Below are positions 1-7,696 of a stretch of 64,000 nt of DNA, piece after piece. Both the position numbers and the translations under genes were made by a program. The DNA lies in the IMG/VR virus record IMGVR_UViG_3300042387_000948, positions 1 through 64,000 of that record, one strand, 5' to 3'. The notes beneath the pieces are model-generated. The model ran no database searches. It saw only the letters and a program-made list of their open reading frames with translations, and had not been told where the DNA came from. The first letter of the stretch is position 1, and every line of letters starts with the position of its first letter. This DNA comes from a virus.

Positions 1-2271
1 CGATATTCTATCTCCAACTCTATTGTATGATATGTTGAATGTATTGTTGTTTTTATGTAAGTTCAATCCACCATTTACTACATAGTTTGATTGTCCTTGC
101 AATTGTCTTTTTACTGAACCGATTTGTACTTCCGAATTGATAAACGATGTGTTTGAATATAAATCTATCCAATCATTTAATTTCTTACGAAGTTCAATCT
201 CAACTCCATATACCAATGCTTCTTTTGGGTTTTTATATGTTAGTAAAAGGTTTGATGGAACTGAACCATCTGCTACAACTTGCTCAATTGGATTGAAGAA
301 CTTTTTACCAAAGAAACCGATTGATATGTTCTCACCTGATTTAGGATACAACTCAAACTTTATATCTGAATTGAATATATCCGTTTTTTGTAAGTTTGGA
401 TTTCCTAATAGTTGTGCGTTTCTAACAAAATCATAATATGCAAAATTAGCTACCTCTCTAAACTCTGGTCTTGCTAATGTTTTACTTACGGATAATCTAA
501 CCTTTTTTTTTTCCGATGTAGAATAGGTTGCGTTTAATGATGGTAGTAAATCCAAATACTCTCTATCTACTGAAATCCGTTGTCCACCAAAATCAGATGT
601 TTGAACTTTAAATAAATTGTATTCCGTTCTAAAACCTGTGTTTATTTTTAATTTATCAATTTCTTTTTCATACATCACATATGCATTTGCCAAATCAAAA
701 TCGGCAGTATATCTATCAGTATTGTTTGTAATCTCATTTAATAAATCAGTTGATTCGTATCTGAATATTCTTGCTTTGAAGTTTCTAAATTTCTTCAAGT
801 AACCCACTCCTAAACGAACATCTCCTATGGATTTGTTCAATCCCCCATTGAATGAGTTTTCATCCATTACACTCCAAAAACGATACGTGTCTCTCCATGC
901 TATTGAGTAAGGAGTTGTTGTATATAAAGATGATATGTAAGGTGTTACTCTATAATCGGGCTGGTCTCTTAACATAAGATTGTATCCTAAATTAAAATCA
1001 AATGTTTTAAACTTACCTTCGAATTGTGTATTGAATACTAACTTTTGAATTGAGTTGGATGATTTACTATCTACATACTGAACATTATCGTAGTTCTCAC
1101 CAACTCTACTTAAAAATGATTTTTCGTTTTGGTAGTTAGCAAGTGTTTTCCAACTATAACGATTCTCACCTAAATAAACTATATTTAATAATCCATTTAA
1201 TGATTGTACATTTGAATAGTTCTGGTCTTTATAGTTGTATGCTAATTCAGTTGATGATTGGTAATCAATTCTTTTAGTTGTGTTGGCAGAGTATGTGTTT
1301 CTTGCAGTTGAACTGAATAAGATGTTCCATTTGTTTTTAACAACACCAAATGATAAGTTACCATTTAAGTTTGGAATAGATGTTGATGTTTCGGTTTGCG
1401 GAGAACCTATTAGTTTAGTGTATGCTCTTCTATCACCTAATCCCGCAATTCTATATCCATTTGTTGATGGAAATGATGTTGGGAATTGTATAGCGTCTAC
1501 CAACCTAAAATCCTGTCCCGTTGATAGTGAACCCCAACTGCCCCCCAATGATATATTAAAGAAATCACCACTAACTTCTTTTGTTGTTATTTGTACTAAA
1601 CCTCCTGCGAAATCACCGGGTAGGTTTGCAGATGCTCCTTTGTTGATGATGATATTATCTATTAGTGATGTTGGGATAATATCAAATGAGAATGCTCTTC
1701 TATCAGGTTCGGTTGATGGTAGGATTGATTTGTTTAGTAGAGCCAAGTTGTATCTATCAGCTAAACCTCTAACTAAAACAAACTTATCGTTTTGGATTGT
1801 TACACCACTAACTCTTTTAAGTGCATCTCCAACAGTTCTATCTGGTGTTTTCTTTATTGATTCAATTGATAAACCATCTGCTACAATGTAAGATGCTTTA
1901 AGTGTATTGATAAGTGCAGTTGCAGTTTCTTTCTTTGCTACTTGCTTTACCACAACTTCTTGCAATACCTTTGTATCTTCTTCAATTAGGATATCTAAAT
2001 TGGTATCTCCATTAATTGTAATATCTTTTGTGTATTCTTTATATCCAACAAATGATGCTTTAATTGAATAGTTTCCAACTACTACATTTTGGAATTGATA
2101 TTTGGATTCAATATCAGATGTACTTCCAACTTTTTTATTTGTATCTTTGTTAGTTAGCCAAATTGTAACTCCAATGAGTTCTTCTTTATTTGATTTTGTT
2201 TTACCCGATAAGGTTTGTGAAAAGGATATTGTAGGAATTAGTAACGTTAATAATAAAAGTAGTTTCCTCAT
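1..2271 (-). CDS. TonB-dependent outer-membrane receptor, C-terminus beyond window
   Basis: The frame is open from the ATG at 2271 to the window edge, giving at least 757 residues. It starts with a Sec signal peptide (MRKLLLLLTLLIPTISFSQ), followed by a carboxypeptidase-D regulatory-like domain (about residues 20-105, ending in the TonB-box-like VLQEVVVK), then a plug domain (LVRGLADRYN, GASANLPGDFAGGLVQI) and the start of a beta-barrel. Such receptors import large substrates across the outer membrane with energy from TonB. The family is typical of Bacteroidota chromosomes and unusual in a phage; the rest of the barrel lies outside the window. No SusD partner is seen. Confidence 0.9.
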   Translation of the reverse strand, partial: MRKLLLLLTLLIPTISFSQTLSGKTKSNKEELIGVTIWLTNKDTNKKVGSTSDIESKYQFQNVVVGNYSIKASFVGYKEYTKDITINGDTNLDILIEEDTKVLQEVVVKQVAKKETATALINTLKASYIVADGLSIESIKKTPDRTVGDALKRVSGVTIQNDKFVLVRGLADRYNLALLNKSILPSTEPDRRAFSFDIIPTSLIDNIIINKGASANLPGDFAGGLVQITTKEVSGDFFNISLGGSWGSLSTGQDFRLVDAIQFPTSFPSTNGYRIAGLGDRRAYTKLIGSPQTETSTSIPNLNGNLSFGVVKNKWNILFSSTARNTYSANTTKRIDYQSSTELAYNYKDQNYSNVQSLNGLLNIVYLGENRYSWKTLANYQNEKSFLSRVGENYDNVQYVDSKSSNSIQKLVFNTQFEGKFKTFDFNLGYNLMLRDQPDYRVTPYISSLYTTTPYSIAWRDTYRFWSVMDENSFNGGLNKSIGDVRLGVGYLKKFRNFKARIFRYESTDLLNEITNNTDRYTADFDLANAYVMYEKEIDKLKINTGFRTEYNLFKVQTSDFGGQRISVDREYLDLLPSLNATYSTSEKKKVRLSVSKTLARPEFREVANFAYYDFVRNAQLLGNPNLQKTDIFNSDIKFELYPKSGENISIGFFGKKFFNPIEQVVADGSVPSNLLLTYKNPKEALVYGVEIELRKKLNDWIDLYSNTSFINSEVQIGSVKRQLQGQSNYVVNGGLNLHKNNNTFNISYNRVGDRIS

Positions 2272-2355
2272 ATTGATGTTTTAATTTTCATCAATATATA
2301 GGAAACTACCTTAATAAAATTATACTTTTAGTATTAACAAATTGTTAAGTTTGTA

Positions 2356-3156
2356 TTATGCACCCAATGCTTTACTAAATCCATTAGGGCAAGTTCTAGT
2401 ACATACTAAAGATGCAACAACTGGTGCTACTGCAGCTCCGATTGCGATACCAACTCCAGCAGGCGTTGCCCATAATGCAGCTGAATCTAAACTATAATAG
2501 ATACAATTTGAGCATACATTTCTTAATAATTGTGTATCAACATTTCCACCAACACCGGGTATTGATAAAAATCCATCAGCAACTATTTTTCCCATTTCAG
2601 TTGATACTGCCATTTTAGCTGCCATATCTGCCGTATAAAGAACAGGTGTAGCCATTAAAGACAATGTGGTTGAAGTTGCTGCTCCAGCAGGTTGAGCCGG
2701 TGTAAATGCTGCAACACAACCCATAGAGATTGCCGCAGTTATTCCAATTGTACAAGCATTTGCATCTGCCCAATTGTATGCAGCTACCGCACCTGCTGCC
2801 ACAATTTCAACACCCGCTACGATTTGTTGTTCAGCTTGTTTAGATAATTGAACAAATTCGTTTTGAGTCACATCGAACCCCACCTTTGCAAATTCTTCGG
2901 TAGTACTTGCAATAGTACAAGCTGCACTTTCTACTCTATGTGCACTATCGGTAGCAAATGCTACTGAATAGTTGTATGCATCTTCTACACTACCAATTGC
3001 GGTATTAACACCACCAATCATTGGTTGAATAACAGCATCATTAATTGCGTTACCCGCATCCACCACCGCATTTCCAATTGGTTGAATAACATTATCATTA
3101 ATTGCATTTCCGGCATCTACAAATGCCTTTTCGATTGCTTTTCCAGCGCTTCCCAT
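2356..3156 (-). CDS. Ala/Gly-rich hydrophobic protein, 266 aa, unknown
   Basis: Not recognised. The N-terminus holds two near-identical copies of a unit containing VDAGNAIND and VIQP. The middle and C-terminal parts are rich in Ala and Gly with hydrophobic stretches (GITAAISMGCVAAF, GVGIAIGAAVAPVVASLVC). Several Cys cluster late in the chain (CSNC, CTRTC). There is no clear signal peptide. It is the third gene downstream of the lipase and GNAT-like genes, in the same direction with short spacers, so a joint role at membranes is possible but only inferred. Confidence 0.75.
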   Translation of the reverse strand: MGSAGKAIEKAFVDAGNAINDNVIQPIGNAVVDAGNAINDAVIQPMIGGVNTAIGSVEDAYNYSVAFATDSAHRVESAACTIASTTEEFAKVGFDVTQNEFVQLSKQAEQQIVAGVEIVAAGAVAAYNWADANACTIGITAAISMGCVAAFTPAQPAGAATSTTLSLMATPVLYTADMAAKMAVSTEMGKIVADGFLSIPGVGGNVDTQLLRNVCSNCIYYSLDSAALWATPAGVGIAIGAAVAPVVASLVCTRTCPNGFSKALGA

Positions 3157-3168
3157 AATTTTAGTTGT

Positions 3169-3477
3169 TTAGTTTATTTCCATTCTCATTAAGTATAACT
3201 CATTGTTTTCAAACCAATCTTTGAATCCAAACATTTGTGCTAACTTCTTTGCTTTAATATTTCCTTTTGGGGGTGCTCCGTATATTTCGTTATAACCCTC
3301 ATTCTTAAAGTTTTGAAGAATACCCTCATAAATATCCATCATCCGTTTAAAAAAAGAATGTGACCATACTTCCTCATTAAAACTTATATGCATAGCAATT
3401 TTAGTTTTATTGAAAAGATAATCACATTCCACTAATACTTCCTCATCTTCATATAATGTAACCCTTATTGTTGACAT
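3169..3477 (-). CDS. Small GNAT-like protein, 102 aa
   Basis: The C-terminal half (NIKAKKLAQMFGFKDW, then a strand ending LMRMEI) resembles the last helix and strand of GNAT acetyltransferase folds, where the pattern A-K-L-A-x-x-x-G-F is common. The chain is shorter than a full GNAT domain (~150 aa), so this is either a minimal phage version or only a resemblance. It ends 12 bp before the Ala-rich gene and begins 1 bp after the lipase stop. Confidence 0.65.
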   Translation of the reverse strand: MSTIRVTLYEDEEVLVECDYLFNKTKIAMHISFNEEVWSHSFFKRMMDIYEGILQNFKNEGYNEIYGAPPKGNIKAKKLAQMFGFKDWFENNELYLMRMEIN

Positions 3478-3478
3478 A

Positions 3479-4219
3479 CTATTTTGCTACCCAGTTTTGT
3501 AATGCAGTCATATATCCATCACACATATGGTCTTTGATATTTTTACCTGAAAATAATGCTTTTAGGTATAACCACAATGCGTTTAATGATGTATCTCTCT
3601 TTAATACATTACCATTATTATCCAATCGTAATTGATAGTTTACGTGGTAAAATCTAATGTATGGTGTATGTGTTACCAAATCATTATTATGTACTACTCT
3701 CAAAGTATCAATCTCATACGAATCGTAATTATCTTTGAATACTTTGTTACCAACTCTTGGACTTCCAATTGTTACGGATTTAATGTTGTAATGTGGATAG
3801 TGTTTTTTAATTGAGTGTGCATACAATGTTGCCACTGCTCCACCCAAACTATGTCCACAAACTACAATATCCGTAGTTTCTCCTTGTAGGTTTTCTAATG
3901 CAATATCAATTGCATCATAGGTATCACCTACTACCGATTCCCAACAACTCTTAAATCCAATGTGAACTTTCTCACCTTCGTTTAAGAATGGTACTTTATC
4001 AATTGAAGCATCGTTTTGGAAATCCTTCTTTGATTCACTACCTCTCCATACAACATAGATTGATTTATCTCTTGTTGCTACAAAACCCTGTGTATCTGAT
4101 TTTTTATTCTCAATCCACTTCACTAACTCTAACCCATAATCACTCCACTTAATTTGTTCTTTTTGGGAATAGGCTAATACTGCCAAACTGGCATTATATA
4201 CTACTTCTCTTTTTGTCAT
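3479..4219 (-). CDS. Class 3 (fungal-type) lipase / esterase
   Basis: An alpha/beta hydrolase of 246 aa with the lipase class 3 nucleophile elbow GHSLGG (Ser about residue 124), the preceding VHIGFKSCWESV segment, the SPRVGN strand, an Asp in NNDLVTHTP and a late His in DHMCDGYM as likely triad members. Family enzymes hydrolyse acyl esters of lipids. No signal peptide is seen, so a cytoplasmic or lysis-released enzyme is more likely than an exported one. It lies directly downstream of the CsgG-like gene (6-bp gap). Confidence 0.85.
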   Translation of the reverse strand: MTKREVVYNASLAVLAYSQKEQIKWSDYGLELVKWIENKKSDTQGFVATRDKSIYVVWRGSESKKDFQNDASIDKVPFLNEGEKVHIGFKSCWESVVGDTYDAIDIALENLQGETTDIVVCGHSLGGAVATLYAHSIKKHYPHYNIKSVTIGSPRVGNKVFKDNYDSYEIDTLRVVHNNDLVTHTPYIRFYHVNYQLRLDNNGNVLKRDTSLNALWLYLKALFSGKNIKDHMCDGYMTALQNWVAK

Positions 4220-4225
4220 AATAAA

Positions 4226-4945
4226 TTATTTTGGGAACTTCCCCTTCTTAATCATACGAAGAAGAATTCTACTACAAGCAATATCTAATGCTTTCTTTGT
4301 AGATGTTCCGATTGTTGATTGGTTAAATTTAACATCATCAATTGTTGCATCTGATATTAAAGATAACTCTCTGGTTGTAGTTGCTTCACCTAAACCACTT
4401 GCTCCAAATACTTCACCAGTTTCGGCATCAGTAAAACGAACTTGCAAACCCAGACGAGTAACCATCTTATTCTTTACTCCATCTTTTAGATTAACTGTCT
4501 CATCTTCGGAAACGGAGAAATCATATACTTCGATTGTAACAAAGTAATGCGCTAAACGTATTTTACCTCTACCATCTAATTTGTCTTGAGTGATACCCGA
4601 TTGAGAAGCTTGGAATTGCTTCACCATTCTGTTTTTCAGCTCTGTCTTATCTTCAGTAAAAGTAAAACGATTGAGATTTTCAAGGTATTCCATAGATATA
4701 TTAGCAACACCCAAGCCCACCTTCTTCTCTTTAAGTTCCGGATACTGTTCCAAAATTTCATCGCTGATTCCACATTTAAGTATTTGTACTGGAATAGTAG
4801 GTCCATCATAATCCATTAACTCACTAATGTCTACTTTGGTTTCAAACGATGCTTTATAGTTTTCCGTTTGAGTTTTACCTACCGTTTGTCCTATTGCAAC
4901 ACTGCTTAACAAACATAAACTTAATAATCCTAATAATTTTTTCAT
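4226..4945 (-). CDS. CsgG/LpoB-like secreted protein
   Basis: It has a clear signal peptide (MKKLLGLLSLCLLSSVAIGQ) and a body matching the CsgG-type fold: YFVTIEVYDFSV, then RLGLQVRFTDAETGEVFGAS and a C-terminal helix with KKALDIACSRIL. CsgG relatives sit at the inner face of the outer membrane and form secretion pores or activate cell-wall enzymes. No lipobox Cys follows the signal peptide. A phage could use it in lysis or surface change, which is inference. Confidence 0.65.
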   Translation of the reverse strand: MKKLLGLLSLCLLSSVAIGQTVGKTQTENYKASFETKVDISELMDYDGPTIPVQILKCGISDEILEQYPELKEKKVGLGVANISMEYLENLNRFTFTEDKTELKNRMVKQFQASQSGITQDKLDGRGKIRLAHYFVTIEVYDFSVSEDETVNLKDGVKNKMVTRLGLQVRFTDAETGEVFGASGLGEATTTRELSLISDATIDDVKFNQSTIGTSTKKALDIACSRILLRMIKKGKFPK

Positions 4946-4975
4946 ACATAAATTTGTTTTTGTTTATGTATAAAT

Positions 4976-5012
4976 ATAAAAAAAAGGGAGAAAAAAACTT
5001 TCTCCCTTTTTT
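4976..5012. terminator. Bidirectional-looking hairpin terminator
   Basis: The stem AAAAAGGGAGA pairs with TCTCCCTTTTT around a short A-rich loop, with T-runs on either strand. It lies just after the stop of the holin-like gene at 5014 and before the CsgG-like gene. Confidence 0.8.
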
Positions 5013-5013
5013 A

Positions 5014-5301
5014 CTATCCTAATTCTTCCTCATCGGTTGAACTATCTGCTTCAATTTTAGCTTTATCGTTTTCTGCTTTTTTGTTGATAAACTTATCAAC
5101 TGAACCGATACCAAATGAACCTAATGTTAGTGTTAGAAATGCGTTAAACACATATTCGTTAATCACTAATTCTTTTCCCAAATATCCAGTCACTAAATCA
5201 ACAGCGATACATATTACCATTACTGCGAATGATGCGAATCCAACTACTGATTTCTCATTGATTTGGTTATCATCGCTGAATAATTCTTTAAAAAATCCCA
5301 T
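5014..5301 (-). CDS. Small two-span membrane protein, holin-like
   Basis: This 95-aa protein has two hydrophobic segments (about residues 20-40 and 50-70), a charged N-terminus and an acidic tail ending EEELG. Size and topology fit phage holins, but topology alone is weak evidence. The neighbour at 5376 is also a two-span protein ending in EEELG, which suggests a pair with related tails. Confidence 0.7.
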   Translation of the reverse strand: MGFFKELFSDDNQINEKSVVGFASFAVMVICIAVDLVTGYLGKELVINEYVFNAFLTLTLGSFGIGSVDKFINKKAENDKAKIEADSSTDEEELG

Positions 5302-5375
5302 AATCTTTTATTTAATTGTTATTTTATATAACCAATTATTAAAACGTATTTGGGTATAACTTATTATTATAAAAT

Positions 5376-5711
5376 TTAACCTAATTCTTCTTCCGATGAT
5401 TCTGCTGCTCCACCGGTATTTGAAAGAGATACTCCATCTTCTTCATCCATTTTCTGAACTAACATCTTATCTTTATCAGTATCAGAAAACCAGTAATCTA
5501 TAATTTTACCATAAGAACCAATAAATGCCCCTAATAATAAAAGTAATAATTCTTTCCATTCTTGTCCAACAGCCGTATCTATATGAATAGAAATCATAAT
5601 TCCAAATGTAGTAAACATAAAAGTAATTAACACAATTAATGTAATTAACCACCTACGTTTCATCATTTGATTTAAGAGTTGCTTAAATCCATCAGGTTGT
5701 TGATTCTCCAT
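5376..5711 (-). CDS. Two-span membrane protein, holin-like partner
   Basis: This 111-aa protein has transmembrane stretches at about residues 19-42 (WLITLIVLITFMFTTFGIMI) and 54-70 (LLLLLLGAFIGSYGKI), then a cytoplasmic acidic tail ending SSEEELG. The tail repeats the ending of the protein encoded at 5014. The pair could be a holin/antiholin set; there is no further motif to support that. Confidence 0.7.
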   Translation of the reverse strand: MENQQPDGFKQLLNQMMKRRWLITLIVLITFMFTTFGIMISIHIDTAVGQEWKELLLLLLGAFIGSYGKIIDYWFSDTDKDKMLVQKMDEEDGVSLSNTGGAAESSEEELG

Positions 5712-5717
5712 ATTATA

Positions 5718-6047
5718 TTACCATTGAGGTTTTTCTTCTTTGAACTCGTCTCCTTCTTTTTTCTTTGGTTTAGGAGCAGGTGCTGGTTGAGTTTGAGCTG
5801 CTGGTTTTTCTATTACTCTCTCAATCACTTTAGTTCCACCGCCTCCGGCTGCTCTCTGTGATTGTTGGTTTGAGTTAGTAATGTTAATTACCGGTGCTGG
5901 TGCTGATGTTGCTGCTGCCGGTTCATCTTTTTCACCTGTTAGTTGCTTGGTTACATAACCACCAACTCCCAATGCGATTGTGCTAGCAAGTCCAATTAAA
6001 ATACTCTTTAATGAACCTCCTCCTGAGTTTTCTGTTTCCTCTGACAT
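5718..6047 (-). CDS. Membrane-anchored Ala/Pro-rich protein, 109 aa
   Basis: One membrane segment (about residues 14-33, SILIGLASTIALGVGGYVTK) is followed by a low-complexity region with APAPVINITNSNQQ, a Gly run, AAQTQPAPAPKPKKK and a charged end. This layout is seen in phage membrane-spanning lysis or cell-envelope accessory proteins, but no family is recognised. It lies 6 bp upstream of the two-span protein at 5376. Confidence 0.65.
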   Translation of the reverse strand: MSEETENSGGGSLKSILIGLASTIALGVGGYVTKQLTGEKDEPAAATSAPAPVINITNSNQQSQRAAGGGGTKVIERVIEKPAAQTQPAPAPKPKKKEGDEFKEEKPQW

Positions 6048-6074
6048 TTTATTCTTTATTTATATTTGTTTTAA

Positions 6075-6446
6075 TTATAACTTGTTAAAATCTGCTATCC
6101 CAAGTAAGTTTCCTTCTAAATCGAATAGACCAATTCTATATGCTGAAGATGGTAAAGCGTTTGCATAAATCTTTAATAGATTGTTACCAGCTTTTATAGT
6201 TACTTCTTCTTTTGATACTGATTTGTTTGCTATGTTTAATATCTTTACTACATATGTTCCAGCAGTTTCAGCTTTTACATTCATAGCAACTTCATTTTTT
6301 ACAAATGGAGTTTCTACTTTAATACCCATATTGCCAACTATTTGTAATTTTTCAGTTACTTCCGTTGTTGTTGGTACTAACAAATCTTCATTGGTACAAC
6401 TTGCAACTATGCAAATCATTGCTAATAATCCTAATACTTTTTTCAT
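6075..6446 (-). CDS. Lipoprotein, 123 aa, paralogue of its upstream neighbour
   Basis: A lipoprotein signal (VLGLLAMICIVASC, Cys about residue 16) precedes a Ser/Thr linker and a small beta-sandwich-like domain (TYVVKILNIANKSVSKEEV, NNLLKIYANALPSSAYRIGL). The pattern resembles the sorting-type beta domains of Bacteroidota secreted proteins. The gene at 6449 has the same plan and similar spacing of these strands, so the two probably arose by duplication. Confidence 0.75.
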   Translation of the reverse strand: MKKVLGLLAMICIVASCTNEDLLVPTTTEVTEKLQIVGNMGIKVETPFVKNEVAMNVKAETAGTYVVKILNIANKSVSKEEVTIKAGNNLLKIYANALPSSAYRIGLFDLEGNLLGIADFNKL

Positions 6447-6448
6447 CT

Positions 6449-6793
6449 TTATTTTATTGTTATTGTTGTTTTTCCTAACTGATTATCAAAACTATCTTCC
6501 AATGTCAAATATAAATATTGACTTGGTATTGTTTTCGTATAAACCTTTATTTTATTTTTACCTATAATACATTTTATTTTTTCTCTACTTAGAACTTGAT
6601 TGGTATTTTTATCTACCATAGTTACAATGTATATCCCTTCCTTTTGCACATTAAAACTAATTTCACTTTTATTTGATACCATAGATTGCTCTACCTTAAA
6701 AATATCAATTATTTGTGGCTCTACCATATCTTCGTTTTGACAAGATATTATAGAAAGTACACAACACCAAATTATAATTTTACTCCACTTCAT
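6449..6793 (-). CDS. Lipoprotein, 114 aa, paralogue of its downstream neighbour
   Basis: The signal sequence IIIWCCVLSIISC ends in a lipobox Cys. The body has the same strand order as the 6075 product: ISFNVQKEGIYIVTMVDKN, a charged REKIK element, then KIKVYTKTIPSQYLYLTL. It ends two bases before the next gene begins. The function is unknown; location in the outer envelope is inferred from the lipobox. Confidence 0.75.
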   Translation of the reverse strand: MKWSKIIIWCCVLSIISCQNEDMVEPQIIDIFKVEQSMVSNKSEISFNVQKEGIYIVTMVDKNTNQVLSREKIKCIIGKNKIKVYTKTIPSQYLYLTLEDSFDNQLGKTTITIK

Positions 6794-6796
6794 ACC

Positions 6797-7696
6797 TTAA
6801 AATTGAAAGTTTGTTCCAATCATAAACATTATTGGGTTACTCTTTTTATAACCAGCGGATTCGGATAATCTATCCCAAGTCTTATTAAATCTAATGTTAG
6901 TATTCAATACGAATCTCTTAGTTATTTTCCAATCCAAAGATGTACCATAATACAAGTCTAAATTGAAATCATTTACATAAGCCAAATCAGATTCAGTACC
7001 ATCTTTAAAATCTACATAAACATCACTCATACCAAATAGTTGTGGCGATATATCAATCATCTTTGTTTTAAATGTATAAGTGTACATCAACATTCCTTTA
7101 TAAGTTAATTGAGATGATGCAGGAATAGTTGGATATATTAAATCTAAAAAGTTGCCATCCGAATCTATTGTATATTTTCCTTCCCATTCTCCCTCATAAG
7201 AACCCCAAAATGTTTTTGATGCTATTAAACTATATCCAAATGTTCCCCACTTTTTAGTTCTATAAACATCTATGAATGAAAGGTTAATATCTTTTTGAAA
7301 ATCAAAATCGGTTGAATAAAATGATTGTAAAGTTGTTGTTCTTTTATCCGTATTTTTACTAAATCCATAACCCAACCCATAGTATTTCCATATTGGATTT
7401 ATTGATGTTGAAAATGAATGCCCATACATACCATTTTTAGACCACTTACTATATCCTAAATTTATAGTAGTTGATACTTGCCTTCCAATTATACCAACTG
7501 ATAGATTAGATGATGATAGAACATCTTTTGAAAAATCAATATAAGATTCTAATATACCCAAATCATTCCAATCATCACTTTCATCAAATAATTCCTTTGC
7601 GGATAGTTGCATAGTATCCGGTATTGATACAGTTTGAGAATATCCCCACATTTGTACTGTAAGTATAAAGATAAGAGTAATTATAAACTTTTTCAT
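6797..7696 (-). CDS. Outer-membrane beta-barrel protein, 299 aa
   Basis: A signal peptide (MKKFIITLIFILTVQMWGYSQ) is followed by alternating amphipathic strands rich in Tyr, Trp and Phe and a C-terminus ending in Phe (FMIGTNFQF), all typical of outer-membrane barrels. Its ATG overlaps the stop of the C-type-lectin gene, so the two are likely translated together. No specific porin or transporter family is recognised. Confidence 0.75.
   Translation of the reverse strand: MKKFIITLIFILTVQMWGYSQTVSIPDTMQLSAKELFDESDDWNDLGILESYIDFSKDVLSSSNLSVGIIGRQVSTTINLGYSKWSKNGMYGHSFSTSINPIWKYYGLGYGFSKNTDKRTTTLQSFYSTDFDFQKDINLSFIDVYRTKKWGTFGYSLIASKTFWGSYEGEWEGKYTIDSDGNFLDLIYPTIPASSQLTYKGMLMYTYTFKTKMIDISPQLFGMSDVYVDFKDGTESDLAYVNDFNLDLYYGTSLDWKITKRFVLNTNIRFNKTWDRLSESAGYKKSNPIMFMIGTNFQF

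Noticed and set aside
137-2284. Plus-strand ORFs opposite the TonB receptor
   Set aside because: They are shadows of the continuous minus-strand receptor frame with its signal peptide and domains.
4971-4978. TATATTTA as a promoter for the CsgG-like gene
   Set aside because: The -33 position (about 4998-5002) reads GAAAG on the minus strand and falls inside the terminator.
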